A stretch of 34,389 nucleotides of DNA from Bacteroides sp. (GCA_030151635.1 JASLDF010000223.1:1-34389), one strand, 5' to 3'. Positions 17,578 to 26,830 are shown, counted from the stretch's first letter. Notes: generated from the sequence alone by a model not told the origin. Numbers and translations are program-made.

Positions 17578-19239
17578 ATGTTGCGTTCACTTCACATAAA
17601 GAATTATGCTCTTATAGAAGAACTCTATATGGATTTTGAAGCGGGTTTCTCTGTTATCACAGGAGAAACAGGTGCTGGTAAATCAATCATATTAGGGGCT
17701 ATAAACTTATTACTAGGGCAACGTGCTGATGTAAAGACGATTCGTATAGGTGCAGATATGTGCATCTTGGAAGCCGTCTTCCACATTGGTAATTATAATA
17801 TGGAGGCATTCTTTACCGAGAATGAAATTGATTACGATGCTGAGTGTATATTACGTAGAGAAGTTAAAGCTTCAGGGAAGAGTAGGGCATTTATAAATGA
17901 CTCTCCTGTTTCTGTTACTTTGATGAAAGAATTGGGAGAACAATTGATTGATATCCATTCACAACATCAAAATCTATTGTTAAACAAAGAAGGTTTTCAG
18001 TTGAATGTTTTAGATCTGATGGCAGGTAATACTCAATTATTACTTGATTATCAGGTTGCTTACTCGGAATGGAAACAGTTGCAAAAGAAGTTGAAGGATT
18101 TAATTGAAATGGCTGAGAAAACGAAGGCTGATGAAGATTATATCCGTTTTCAATTGGAACAATTTGGTGAAGCTGTTTTAAAGTCTGGCGAGAAAGAGGT
18201 ATTGGAACAAGAATCAGAGATGTTAGAGAATTCGGAGGATATTAAATCATCACTCTTTAAACTGACACAGTTGTTCGAGGCGGATGAAGTAGGTCTTCTA
18301 TCTCAACTGAGAGAAGCAACTGTTGAATTGTCTAACTTATGTTCTATGTATAGTGCGGCAGAAGATCTATCAAGTCGTGCTGAAAGTGTGTTAATTGAGT
18401 TAAAAGACATTGCCAACGAAATTAGCAATCATGATAGTGATGTGGTTTATGACCCTGCACGATTGCAAAAAGTAACAGATAGACTTAATGTAATTTATAC
18501 CTTAGAACAAAAGTTTCGAGTTCAAACGGTCGAAGAACTTTTAAATATTGAGCAAGAGTTTATTGATAAGTTAGATGCCATAACCTCTTTTGACGAGCAG
18601 ATTGATAACTTAGAGAAAGAGTGTGCTATTGCTTTTGCTGTAGCCAAAAAGAAAGCTGCACAATTAACTAAGGAAAGGCTTGAGGCAGCAACAAAGGTTG
18701 AACAAGATTTGAGCCAGCGATTGCTTCCACTTGGGATGCCGAATGTGCGATTTAAAATAGATATTGACCAAAAGGATACTTTAGGTGTCAATGGACAAGA
18801 TAGCGTTGCTTTTTTATTCTCTGCTAATAAGAATGGTGTGTTACAAAATATAACATCTGTAGCATCTGGAGGAGAAATTGCACGTGTTATGTTATCAATT
18901 AAAGCATTAATTGCTGGAGCTGTTAAGTTACCAACGATTATATTTGACGAAATTGATACGGGGGTATCTGGTGAAATTGCAGATCGAATGGCCGACATGA
19001 TGAAAGAGATGGGAGGCCACGATCGTCAAGTTATTAGCATCACCCATTTACCGCAAATTGCTGCTAGAGGATCATCTCATTTTAAAGTTTATAAACAAGA
19101 TAATGAGCATGAAACCATTAGTAACATTAAGAAATTAGATAACGAAGAAAGAATAAAAGAGATAGCTCATATGTTAAGTGGTGCTACAATAACAGATGCA
19201 GCGTTGAGTAATGCAAAAGCATTGCTAGGTTTTAAGTAA
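17578..19239 (+). CDS. recN: DNA repair protein RecN
   Basis: SMC-like ATPase for double-strand-break repair, 553 residues as expected. The N-terminal head has MLRSLHIKNYALIEEL and the P-loop GETGAGKS (29-36), and the Q/S segment DIHSQHQNLLL follows. The central part (about 150-360) is rich in charged heptads, consistent with two short coiled-coil arms. The C-terminal head shows the signature SGGEIARVMLSIK, Walker B TIIFDEIDTGVSGEIADRM and the ITHLPQIAARGSSHFKV strand that identifies RecN. The start is 17 nt after coaBC. No LexA-type operator was seen at this gene, which relies on the cluster promoter as far as the sequence shows. Confidence 0.96.
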   Translation: MLRSLHIKNYALIEELYMDFEAGFSVITGETGAGKSIILGAINLLLGQRADVKTIRIGADMCILEAVFHIGNYNMEAFFTENEIDYDAECILRREVKASGKSRAFINDSPVSVTLMKELGEQLIDIHSQHQNLLLNKEGFQLNVLDLMAGNTQLLLDYQVAYSEWKQLQKKLKDLIEMAEKTKADEDYIRFQLEQFGEAVLKSGEKEVLEQESEMLENSEDIKSSLFKLTQLFEADEVGLLSQLREATVELSNLCSMYSAAEDLSSRAESVLIELKDIANEISNHDSDVVYDPARLQKVTDRLNVIYTLEQKFRVQTVEELLNIEQEFIDKLDAITSFDEQIDNLEKECAIAFAVAKKKAAQLTKERLEAATKVEQDLSQRLLPLGMPNVRFKIDIDQKDTLGVNGQDSVAFLFSANKNGVLQNITSVASGGEIARVMLSIKALIAGAVKLPTIIFDEIDTGVSGEIADRMADMMKEMGGHDRQVISITHLPQIAARGSSHFKVYKQDNEHETISNIKKLDNEERIKEIAHMLSGATITDAALSNAKALLGFK

Positions 19240-19254
19240 AAAACATACAAATAA

Positions 19255-19998
19255 ATGGTTAATAAAAGCGAACTAATTTTCGGCATACGTGCTGTTATTG
19301 AAGCTGTTGAGGCAGGCAAAGAAATCGATAAGATTTTAATCAAAAAAGATATCCAAAGTGAGCTGTCTAAAGAGCTATTTGATGGGTTGAAAGGTAAATT
19401 CATCCCAGTTCAACGTGTTCCGGTAGAAAAGCTTAATCGTATTACAGGAAAAAACCACCAAGGTGTTATTGCCTATATTGCATCGGTAACCTACCAAACA
19501 GTTGATGATTTAATTCCATTCCTATATGAGCAAGGCAAGAATCCGTTTTTTGTTATGCTAGATGGTATTACGGATGTTCGTAACTTTGGTGCTATTGCAC
19601 GTACTTGTGAATGTGCTGGTGTAGACGGAATCATAATTCCAGTAAAGGGTAGTGTTAGTGTAAATGCCGATGCTGTAAAAACTTCTGCTGGTGCTTTGCA
19701 TACTATTCCTGTGTGCCGTGAGCATAATTTGAATGGAACTCTTAAGTATTTAAAATCTAATGGTTTTAGAATTTTAGCTGCATCGGAAAAAGCAAAAGAA
19801 AACTATACGAAAGCAGACTATACAGGTCCTATCTGTGTAGTTATGGGAGCCGAGGATACAGGTGTTTCGCCTGAGAACTTAGCACTATGCGACGAGTGGT
19901 TAAGAATTCCTATCGTAGGTAAAATTGAGTCGTTGAATGTTTCGGTTGCTGCGGGAGTTTTGATTTACGAAGCAATGAAAAACCGTATCGAAGAGTAG
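19255..19998 (+). CDS. rlmB: 23S rRNA 2'-O-methyltransferase, TrmH/RlmB family
   Basis: SPOUT-class methyltransferase of 247 residues. The N-terminal substrate-binding domain contains GIRAVIEAVEAG and ends with RITGKNHQGVIAYIA. The catalytic knot follows, with DGITDVRNFGAIARTCECAG (motif 1, with the catalytic arginine), VMGAEDTGVSPE (motif 2) and IPIVGKIESLNVSVAAGVLIYEA (motif 3, which binds the methyl donor). This arrangement is that of RlmB, which methylates G2251 in the ribosomal P-loop region (E. coli numbering). A related tRNA enzyme cannot be excluded from sequence alone. It is 15 nt after recN and 50 nt before the TPR gene. Confidence 0.9.
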   Translation: MVNKSELIFGIRAVIEAVEAGKEIDKILIKKDIQSELSKELFDGLKGKFIPVQRVPVEKLNRITGKNHQGVIAYIASVTYQTVDDLIPFLYEQGKNPFFVMLDGITDVRNFGAIARTCECAGVDGIIIPVKGSVSVNADAVKTSAGALHTIPVCREHNLNGTLKYLKSNGFRILAASEKAKENYTKADYTGPICVVMGAEDTGVSPENLALCDEWLRIPIVGKIESLNVSVAAGVLIYEAMKNRIEE

Positions 19999-20048
19999 TT
20001 CTAGACCAATCTTATTTAAAATATACCTTGTTAATTTATACTGTTGAA

Positions 20049-21758
20049 ATGAAGAAAATCCTATCTATACTAATTGTTTGTTTGCTAACTAGCCTCTCGG
20101 TCTTTGCACAAGGCCCGAAATGGGTGCTTAAGGCGAAGAAAGCTGTGTTCTCTGTGATAACGTTTGATAAAGATAACAACATTTTAAATCAAGGAAATGG
20201 TTTCTTTATCACAGAAAATGGTGTGGCAGTGTCACAATACAATTTATTTAAAGGAGCTCATCGAGCAGTAGTAATTGACACAGATGGTAAAGAATTGGCT
20301 GTAAGATCTATTCTTGGAGCTGATGATACCTATAATGTACTTAAATTCCAAGTTGATTTGCCTTCTTCAAAAAAGGTTCAAAACTTGGAACTAAGTAGTG
20401 ATAGTTTAAGTGTGGGTTCGGAAGTATTAGTATTACCTTATTCAGTTTCTAAAGACAGAGCATGCCGTCCAGGTGTAATTCGTTCAGTAGAAAAGATAAG
20501 AGGTGGATACAAATATTATTCTTTAGATTTGCGTTCTTCAGAAGTGTTGGCGAGTTGTCCGATGGTAACAACTTCTGGTCAAGTGCTAGGATTGTTGGAG
20601 TTGTCGGATGGTCGAAGTAAATCTGATGTTCTTTGTCATGCAATTGATGCGAATTTTATTAATAATTTAAGTTTAAATGCACTTTCATTTAATGACGTTT
20701 CTCTAAATGCCATTAAAATACGTAAAGGGCTTCCTAATGATATGGGGCAAGCATTAACTTATTTATTGATGACTAAGACTAGGCTTCCAAATCAGGAGTA
20801 TGCACTGTTGTTAGATGATTATCAAAAGATGTTTCCAACTTCTTATGAAGGGTACTTTAATAAAGCCCTTTATTATCTAGAGAAAGAAACGGTTTCTGCA
20901 GATGATTTAAAGATGGCACAAAGGCAAATTAACTTGCTCTTAGAGTTAAAAGATACTACTTCTGATGCTTATTTTTCAATCGCTAAGATTATTATAATGG
21001 GGCATTATACCGATGCAGCTAAAGATAATAAGTCTTGGGCACTGAGTGCGGCTCATGATTACTTGGATAAAGCTATTGCTATGAGTGATTTAGCATTGTA
21101 TACACAAGTTAAAGGAGAGTTGTATGTTGATGAGGAAGAGTGGGATAAAGCATTGGTTTGTTATGAAAAATTAAACAAAACAGAATTGGCTTCTCCTCAT
21201 ACTTATTTAATTTCGGCTCAAATTCAAGAGAAAAAAGGAGTTGAAATGTCGGTTGTACTAGCTACTCTTGATAGTTGTGTTCAATTATTGTCTAAGCCTT
21301 ATGACCTTAATAGTGCAATCTATTTGTTTGAAAGAGGTCGTGTGAATGCTGAGGTTGGTAATTTTAGAAATGCAATGTTTGATTTGAATGATTATCATTA
21401 TGCTGTAAATGGTCAAGTAAATGATCAGTTCTATTATTATAGAGAACAGGTAGCAATTAAGGCTAGAATGTATCAACAAGCAATTGACGATATTGCAAGT
21501 GCAATAAAATTAAACCCGGAAGAATTGTCTTACTATTCAGAGAATGCTGCAGTGCATCTAAAAGTTGGAAGGTATGAAGAAGCCTTGAAGATTGTGGATC
21601 AGCTATTGGCTAAAGATGAAAATTTTGCTGAGGCTTATAGATTACAAGGTATTGCATTTCTACAGTTGAAAGATAAATCAGCTTGTACTAGTTTCAAAAA
21701 AGCGGTAGAATTAGGTGATCCAATTGCTGCAGAGTTACTAAAAAAATCATGTAACTAA
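20049..21758 (+). CDS. Secreted pseudo-trypsin plus TPR protein
   Basis: A protein of 569 residues from the ATG at 20049, which directly begins the signal peptide MKKILSILIVCLLTSLSVFA; the earlier in-frame start would add seven residues in front. Residues 31-185 resemble a trypsin-like (HtrA-like) fold: GNGFFITENGVAVSQYNLFKGA, GADDTYNVLKF and EVLASCPMVTTSGQVLG. Aligned by motif, the catalytic His, Asp and Ser positions are occupied by Asn65, Asn96 and Ala168, so the domain is probably inactive. Helical repeats follow, with clear TPR-like units near the end (YFNKALYYLEK, AIDDIASAIKLNPEELSYYSENAAVHLKVGRYEEAL, AEAYRLQGIAFLQL). A periplasmic or surface scaffold role is inferred. It is the last gene of the dnaN cluster. 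Confidence 0.85.
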   Translation: MKKILSILIVCLLTSLSVFAQGPKWVLKAKKAVFSVITFDKDNNILNQGNGFFITENGVAVSQYNLFKGAHRAVVIDTDGKELAVRSILGADDTYNVLKFQVDLPSSKKVQNLELSSDSLSVGSEVLVLPYSVSKDRACRPGVIRSVEKIRGGYKYYSLDLRSSEVLASCPMVTTSGQVLGLLELSDGRSKSDVLCHAIDANFINNLSLNALSFNDVSLNAIKIRKGLPNDMGQALTYLLMTKTRLPNQEYALLLDDYQKMFPTSYEGYFNKALYYLEKETVSADDLKMAQRQINLLLELKDTTSDAYFSIAKIIIMGHYTDAAKDNKSWALSAAHDYLDKAIAMSDLALYTQVKGELYVDEEEWDKALVCYEKLNKTELASPHTYLISAQIQEKKGVEMSVVLATLDSCVQLLSKPYDLNSAIYLFERGRVNAEVGNFRNAMFDLNDYHYAVNGQVNDQFYYYREQVAIKARMYQQAIDDIASAIKLNPEELSYYSENAAVHLKVGRYEEALKIVDQLLAKDENFAEAYRLQGIAFLQLKDKSACTSFKKAVELGDPIAAELLKKSCN

Positions 21759-21774
21759 TTAAGAATTAGTATTT

Positions 21775-21826
21775 ATATATAACAAGAACGGCGTGAATAT
21801 ATATTCACGCCGTTCTTGTTATATAT
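21775..21826. terminator. 52-nt perfect palindrome between convergent genes
   Basis: The sequence is perfectly self-complementary around the axis 21800/21801, with core AACGGCGTGAATAT and its inverse. It starts 16 nt after the TPR gene stop and ends 10 nt before the folC stop. There is no T tract on either side, only alternating AT, so a bidirectional terminator is likely by position but not of the classical form. Confidence 0.65.
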
Positions 21827-21836
21827 GTGTTTGTGA

Positions 21837-23126
21837 TTATTTCCACCAAGTTAGTAAGTCTGCAACGATGAAACTGCTGCCACCAATAAATATAAAATCA
21901 TTCGCCTTAGCATTTATAAGAGCAGCTTCAGTAGCGCTTTGAACATCGGCATAAGTGGTTCCATGTAAACCATGTTGAAAACCAAGTCGTGTTATTTCGT
22001 CTTCAGGCAAAGCTCGGGCCACACTTGCTTTAGTAAAGTAATAGATTGCATCTTTAGGTAGCACTTCTAACACTCCATTTATATCTTTGTCATTAACCAT
22101 TCCGATAACAATATGCAGTTTTTCATAAGATTGCATGTTAAGCTGGTAAACGATTTGTTTAATCCCATCAATATTATGACCAGTATCACAAACGACTCGG
22201 GGATAGTCTTGTAATTTTTGCCATCTACCCATCAAACCGGTAAGTTCATTTACTTCAGCAAAACCTTTTCTCATGGCTTGTTCATTGATTTTAAATCCTT
22301 TTTCTAGAAGCAGAGAAATAGCAAGAAGAATAGAATTACTATTGTGAATTTGACAATATCCTCCCAATTCACCCTTTAATTTATCATACTTTGTAGTTTC
22401 ATACAACCAACCATCAGCAGTCATTTTACTTTTCTCGTTGTTGATTTGTGCATTGTCTTGCGCAAAATAGATGGGGGCATTAACCTCTTTCGCTTTTTGA
22501 GTAAAAACAGGTTTAGTTTCATCCAGGTACTCACCAATAATTACTGGAATAGCTGTTTTTATAATACCAGCCTTTTCAAAGGCTATTTTTGCTAGGGTAT
22601 CTCCTAAAAACTGATTGTGATCATTACTAATATTCGTTATAATTGATAGTTCAGGAGAGATAATATTAGTGCAATCTAGTCTGCCACCTAGGCCTACTTC
22701 AATTATTGCGATGTCGATTTGTTCCTGAGCAAAATAATCAAAAGCCATTGCTGTTGTTAATTCAAAGAAAGAAGGATATAGAGGTTCGAAGAATGATTTG
22801 TGTTGTGCCACAAAATTAACAACAAACTGCTCAGAAATGCATTTGCCATTTATTCGAATTCTTTCTCTAAAATCGACTAGATGTGGTGACGTATATAATC
22901 CCACTTTATAACCTGCAGATTGAAGTATAGCAGCGAGTGTATGTGAGGTAGAACCTTTTCCGTTTGTGCCCCCTACATGGATGGTTTTAAACTTGGTGTG
23001 AGGATGATCTAAATATTTATCTAAAGCGTATGTGTTTTCTAACCCCTCTTTGTAAGCACTGCTTCCAATCTTTTGGAACATAGGGATGCTATTGTAAAGA
23101 TACTCAAGGGTCTGATTGTAATTCAT
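21837..23126 (-). CDS. folC: Folylpolyglutamate synthase/dihydrofolate synthase
   Basis: Mur-ligase-like ATP-dependent enzyme of 429 residues that adds glutamate to dihydropteroate and folates (EC 6.3.2.12/6.3.2.17). The P-loop HVGGTNGKGSTSHTLAAIL (about residues 50-68) and YTSPHLVDFRERIRING follow the family closely. The central domain shows EVGLGGRLDCTN and NISNDHNQFLGDTLAKIAFEKAGIIK, and the C-terminal domain CDTGHNIDGI. The start ATG lies 125 nt from the divergent PIN-PhoH gene. No exact TAnnTTTG box lies in that gap for either gene. Whether it has one or both activities cannot be told from the sequence. The gene appears monocistronic and ends at a long palindrome. Confidence 0.94.
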   Translation of the reverse strand: MNYNQTLEYLYNSIPMFQKIGSSAYKEGLENTYALDKYLDHPHTKFKTIHVGGTNGKGSTSHTLAAILQSAGYKVGLYTSPHLVDFRERIRINGKCISEQFVVNFVAQHKSFFEPLYPSFFELTTAMAFDYFAQEQIDIAIIEVGLGGRLDCTNIISPELSIITNISNDHNQFLGDTLAKIAFEKAGIIKTAIPVIIGEYLDETKPVFTQKAKEVNAPIYFAQDNAQINNEKSKMTADGWLYETTKYDKLKGELGGYCQIHNSNSILLAISLLLEKGFKINEQAMRKGFAEVNELTGLMGRWQKLQDYPRVVCDTGHNIDGIKQIVYQLNMQSYEKLHIVIGMVNDKDINGVLEVLPKDAIYYFTKASVARALPEDEITRLGFQHGLHGTTYADVQSATEAALINAKANDFIFIGGSSFIVADLLTWWK

Positions 23127-23251
23127 ATTGAAAATAATATTTTATCCGTGATACAAACTCTAATAATTTAACTATATTACTAATGCTTAATCAGAGGAAA
23201 TTAGTTTTTATAATTCACTCTGCAAATATCAACATTTAAAATGTAAAGCGT

Positions 23252-24577
23252 ATGAGTACCAAGAAGAATTTTATTTTAGATACGAATGTTATTTTACATG
23301 ACTATAAATGTCTTACTAGTTTTGAGGAAAATGACATTTACCTTCCTATAGTTGTATTAGAAGAGCTAGACCGTTTTAAAAAAGGCAGTGAACAAATCAA
23401 TTATAACGCAAGGGAGTTTATTCGAAATTTAGAAGAAATATCTAGTGAGGATCTCTTTAAAGAAGGTGTACAATTAGGTGCAAATCTGGGAAGACTCTTT
23501 GTTATTATTGGTAATCCTCGTAGTCAACGCGTCAAAGATTCTTTCATTGAGAAAATATCGGATAATTGTATTTTAGGTTCTACTGATTACATTCAATCAA
23601 AGTATCCGGATATGAAAACCATATTGGTAACAAAGGATGTGAATTTAAGAATGAAAGCTAAATCTTTAGGCATTGTAGCGCAAGACTATAAGACAGAGAC
23701 AGTAACTAATTTTGATGTGTTTGAGAGAGAGCATTTGGAATTCTTTATTGGAGATGTAGATGTGATTGATCGTATTTATGCAGGAAATACAAAAGTAACA
23801 TTGGATGAGCTTCACTTAGATTACGAGTTCTTACCTAATGATTGCTTTATTCTTAAAAGTAGTAAGAATAGTGTATTAGCTCGTTATAATCCATTTACAG
23901 AATCGGTAGAAAAAATTAAAAAATCTAAGAACTTTGGTATTGAACCACGAAACGCAGAGCAAAGTTTTGCTTTTGAAGTATTAAATGATCCAGAAATCAA
24001 GTTGGTTGCAGTAACAGGTAAAGCTGGTACTGGTAAAACTCTATTGGCTTTGGCTTCGGCGTTGCGACAGAAGCAAGACTATAGACAAATACTATTGGCT
24101 AGACCCATCATAGCACTATCTAATCAAAATTTAGGTTTTTTACCAGGTGATGCTAAAGATAAAATATCACCTTATATGCAACCTTTATTTGATAACTTAA
24201 ATGTTATCAAAAGGCAATTTGAAGTAGGCTCTAGCGATAGTAAAAAAATTGAAGAAATGCTCAAAAACGATGAGCTTGCTATTGAGGCTTTGGCATTCAT
24301 TCGTGGAAGAAGTTTGTCGGATATGTTTTGTATTATTGATGAGGCTCAAAACTTAACACCTCATGAAGTGAAGACTATTATTACACGTGCAGGTGAGAAT
24401 ACTAAGATGATTTTCACTGGAGATATTCAACAAATAGACCACCCTTATTTAGATGCTTCGTCCAACGGTTTAGTTTATTTAATTGATAGAATGAAGAAAC
24501 AAAAGCTATTTGCTCATGTTAATCTTGTGAAAGGGGAGCGTAGTGAGCTTAGTGAGCTGGCTAGTAATTTACTGTAG
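23252..24577 (+). CDS. PIN domain-PhoH ATPase fusion (PhoH2 type)
   Basis: A 441-residue protein with two domains. Residues 6-140 form a PIN nuclease-like domain, with acidic residues at Asp10 (FILDTNVILHDY), Glu37/Glu38 (VVLEELDRFKKG), Asp113 and Asp129. Residues 235-441 form the PhoH ATPase, with Walker A GKAGTGKT (256-263), the ARPIIALSNQNLGFLPGD loop, Walker B FCIIDEAQN and the sensor FTGDIQQID. PhoH2 proteins of other bacteria have been described as RNA-unwinding, RNA-cleaving enzymes. The complete PIN acidic set suggests an active nuclease, but this is inference. A rightward terminator follows at 24608-24640. Confidence 0.9.
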   Translation: MSTKKNFILDTNVILHDYKCLTSFEENDIYLPIVVLEELDRFKKGSEQINYNAREFIRNLEEISSEDLFKEGVQLGANLGRLFVIIGNPRSQRVKDSFIEKISDNCILGSTDYIQSKYPDMKTILVTKDVNLRMKAKSLGIVAQDYKTETVTNFDVFEREHLEFFIGDVDVIDRIYAGNTKVTLDELHLDYEFLPNDCFILKSSKNSVLARYNPFTESVEKIKKSKNFGIEPRNAEQSFAFEVLNDPEIKLVAVTGKAGTGKTLLALASALRQKQDYRQILLARPIIALSNQNLGFLPGDAKDKISPYMQPLFDNLNVIKRQFEVGSSDSKKIEEMLKNDELAIEALAFIRGRSLSDMFCIIDEAQNLTPHEVKTIITRAGENTKMIFTGDIQQIDHPYLDASSNGLVYLIDRMKKQKLFAHVNLVKGERSELSELASNLL

Positions 24578-24607
24578 ATAAAGCCATTGTTTGGCAGAGT
24601 AGAGTAC

Positions 24608-24640
24608 AAAAGTGCATTTATAAGGTTAAATGCACTTTTA
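24608..24640 (+). terminator. Terminator of the PIN-PhoH gene
   Basis: A perfect 13-bp stem (24608-24620 with 24627-24639, core GTGCATTTA) with a 6-nt loop; the downstream arm ends in TTTT. It lies 30 nt after the stop codon. Confidence 0.8.
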
Positions 24641-24666
24641 TTCACATCTACTTATTAAAATATATT

Positions 24667-24674
24667 TATATTTG
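24667..24674 (+). promoter_or_regulatory. Candidate -7 box for the nucleotide-sugar dehydratase gene
   Basis: TATATTTG is an exact match to TAnnTTTG, 30 nt before the GTG start. No TTG is present at the normal upstream spacing. Confidence 0.4.
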
Positions 24675-24704
24675 CAATTAGACAAAAATTTAAATAAGTA
24701 AAAA

Positions 24705-26657
24705 GTGGCCAATTTTTTTAAACATTACTTATCCGCTCGAGTTTTACCGATTTGGATAATTCTATTCTTTGACACGGCTATTCTAGTATTTTCTGTAATT
24801 CTTAGCTTTATACTAAGATTTAACATTCCTTATCTACTAGATAATAGCAGTTATGTTGCAAAAACTATTGTAGCTGTCGTGTTTTTCAATGTGATTCTTT
24901 TTAAGGTATTTAGAACGTATTCAAACGTTTTGCGATTTTCATCTTTTGTAGATATAGGTCGCTTGTGTATTGCTGTTACATTCGGTTATTCCTTTGTAGT
25001 AGCACTAGAATATATTTCTCGTATTGCTTTAGATGAGAGTTACTTCCAGACAAGCGTTATAATCATAGCATATGTTATAAGCTGTTTTATCATGATTACT
25101 TCAAGAATTACGATTAAAACAGTTTTTGAAATCGCTTCTCGTTCTCAAAAAGGAAGTGATAATATATTCATATATGGAGCTAAAGAGGCGGGGGTAAATA
25201 TCGCTAAATCTATCCGTGTAGGAATGAAAGAAGACTTTAGGTTAAGAGGATTTATTGCTGATGAATCTGAACTTGTCGGTAAGATGATTATGGGCTCTAA
25301 AGTTTATCCTAATAATGAAGACCTTCTTCGTGTGTTGGTAGAAAAAGATATTAAAAGTGTCATTGTTTCTCCTGCAAAAATTGAGAAACTTCAAGATTTA
25401 AATCTAACAGACCTTTTCCTAGATAATAATATCCGTTTATTAACGGCTCCTCCAATTTCAGATTGGGGAAATAAAACCCTATCTACAGCAGATATTAAAG
25501 AAATTCAGATTGAAGATTTATTACAAAGAGACCCAATTGAAGTCGATTTGAAGAAGATTGCTTCTCATCTGGAAGGTAAACGCGTAATGATTACGGGTGC
25601 TGCTGGTTCAATAGGTAGTGAAATAATGCGTCAAGTTGTACAATTCAATCCTTACAGTATTACGCTGATTGACCAAGCCGAAACTCCTTTGCATGATATC
25701 CGTCTAGAACTTCAAGACAAATGGAGAAATGTAGTGTCGGAAACAATTGTTGCAGATATTACCAATGAAACACGTATGGATGATATCTTTAATACCTACA
25801 GACCTCAATACATCTTCCATGCAGCAGCCTACAAACATGTTCCTATGATGGAAGATAATGTTTCGGAGTCTGTTCAAGTGAATGTTCGTGGTACGAAAGT
25901 TATTGCCGATTTAGCTGTTAAATATAACGTAGCTAAATTTGTGATGATATCTACAGATAAAGCTGTAAACCCTTCTAATGTAATGGGTTGTTCAAAACGT
26001 ATTGCAGAGATTTATGTGCAATCATTAGCACGTAAATTAGCTAAAGAAGGGAACAAATCGGTTAGTTTCATTACGACTCGTTTTGGTAATGTTTTAGGTT
26101 CAAATGGATCTGTTATTCCTCGATTTAAAGCACAAATTCAAAAGGGCGGACCAGTAACTGTTACCCATAAAGACATTATTCGTTACTTTATGACCATTCC
26201 TGAAGCTTGTAGATTAGTGCTAGAAGCAGGAAGTATGGGACATGGTGGAGAAATCTATATCTTTGACATGGGCCAACCCGTTAAAATCTATGATTTAGCG
26301 AAACGTATGATTAGTCTTTCAGGTTGTGGTAATCGCGTGAAAATTGTATTTACAGGTCTTCGTCATGGTGAAAAACTATATGAAGAACTTCTAAATGTGA
26401 AAGAGTTGACTAAGCCAACATATCATGAAAAGATTATGATTGCCAACGTACGTGAATACGATTACGATGAAGTAAACAAAAAGTTAACCAATCTATATGA
26501 TTTAAGCTTTAGCTATGATCAAATGAAGATTGTGAAAATGATGAAGGAAATTGTCCCAGAGTTCATCAGTAAAAATTCATTATTCGATAAACTAGATGAG
26601 AAACAAGAAGAAGTAGCAGTTAAAGTCCCAGAGGCTTCCGATAATTATGCTATCTAA
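24705..26657 (+). CDS. Membrane-bound nucleotide-sugar 4,6-dehydratase (FlaA1/CapD/WbpM type)
   Basis: A 650-residue integral membrane enzyme for surface polysaccharide synthesis. Four membrane helices fill residues 12-140. A CoA-binding-like Rossmann domain follows (FIYGAKEAGVNIAKSI near 155), and then the catalytic SDR domain with ITGAAGSIGSE (near 298), FHAAAYKHVPMMEDN, ISTDKAVNPSNVMGCSKR and FGNVLGSNGSVIPRF. The usual SDR tyrosine is Met (VMGCSK), which is normal for the large WbpM/PglF-like group and not a defect. These enzymes convert UDP-GlcNAc to a 4-keto-6-deoxy sugar. The start is GTG at 24705, since no ATG lies near the N-terminal end of the membrane domain. It stands alone, without glycosyltransferases next to it. 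Confidence 0.92.
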   Translation: MANFFKHYLSARVLPIWIILFFDTAILVFSVILSFILRFNIPYLLDNSSYVAKTIVAVVFFNVILFKVFRTYSNVLRFSSFVDIGRLCIAVTFGYSFVVALEYISRIALDESYFQTSVIIIAYVISCFIMITSRITIKTVFEIASRSQKGSDNIFIYGAKEAGVNIAKSIRVGMKEDFRLRGFIADESELVGKMIMGSKVYPNNEDLLRVLVEKDIKSVIVSPAKIEKLQDLNLTDLFLDNNIRLLTAPPISDWGNKTLSTADIKEIQIEDLLQRDPIEVDLKKIASHLEGKRVMITGAAGSIGSEIMRQVVQFNPYSITLIDQAETPLHDIRLELQDKWRNVVSETIVADITNETRMDDIFNTYRPQYIFHAAAYKHVPMMEDNVSESVQVNVRGTKVIADLAVKYNVAKFVMISTDKAVNPSNVMGCSKRIAEIYVQSLARKLAKEGNKSVSFITTRFGNVLGSNGSVIPRFKAQIQKGGPVTVTHKDIIRYFMTIPEACRLVLEAGSMGHGGEIYIFDMGQPVKIYDLAKRMISLSGCGNRVKIVFTGLRHGEKLYEELLNVKELTKPTYHEKIMIANVREYDYDEVNKKLTNLYDLSFSYDQMKIVKMMKEIVPEFISKNSLFDKLDEKQEEVAVKVPEASDNYAI

Positions 26658-26675
26658 TTCTAAACGAAATAGATT

Positions 26676-26707
26676 AAAAGCAGTTAAGTTACTTAACTGC
26701 TTTTTTT
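26676..26707 (+). terminator. Terminator of the dehydratase gene
   Basis: AAAAGCAGTTAAGT (26676-26689) pairs with ACTTAACTGCTTTT (26691-26704) and is followed by further T residues to 26707. It lies 18 nt after the stop. The next 120 nt (26708-26830) show no gene, only a weak resemblance around 26741-26760 to the repeat near 34251-34275. Confidence 0.85.
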
Positions 26708-26830
26708 ATGCCTTAACCTCAAGTCTGTAATAACACTAGAGAAGGGGAAGCCTGCTTCAAGATAGCTCGCAAATATTTAGATAGGAAGAAGGTGGAATAA
26801 CAACGATTAATACGGATTCTAGCAAAACCA

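Noticed and set aside
18522..18998. Minus-strand ORF of 158 codons inside recN
   Set aside because: Fully antisense to the conserved C-terminal RecN head; its composition is the mirror of a coding strand.
25975..26010. Missing SDR tyrosine in the nucleotide-sugar dehydratase as a sign of inactivity
   Set aside because: Met in place of Tyr (VMGCSK) is typical of the large FlaA1/WbpM group and does not indicate a broken enzyme.
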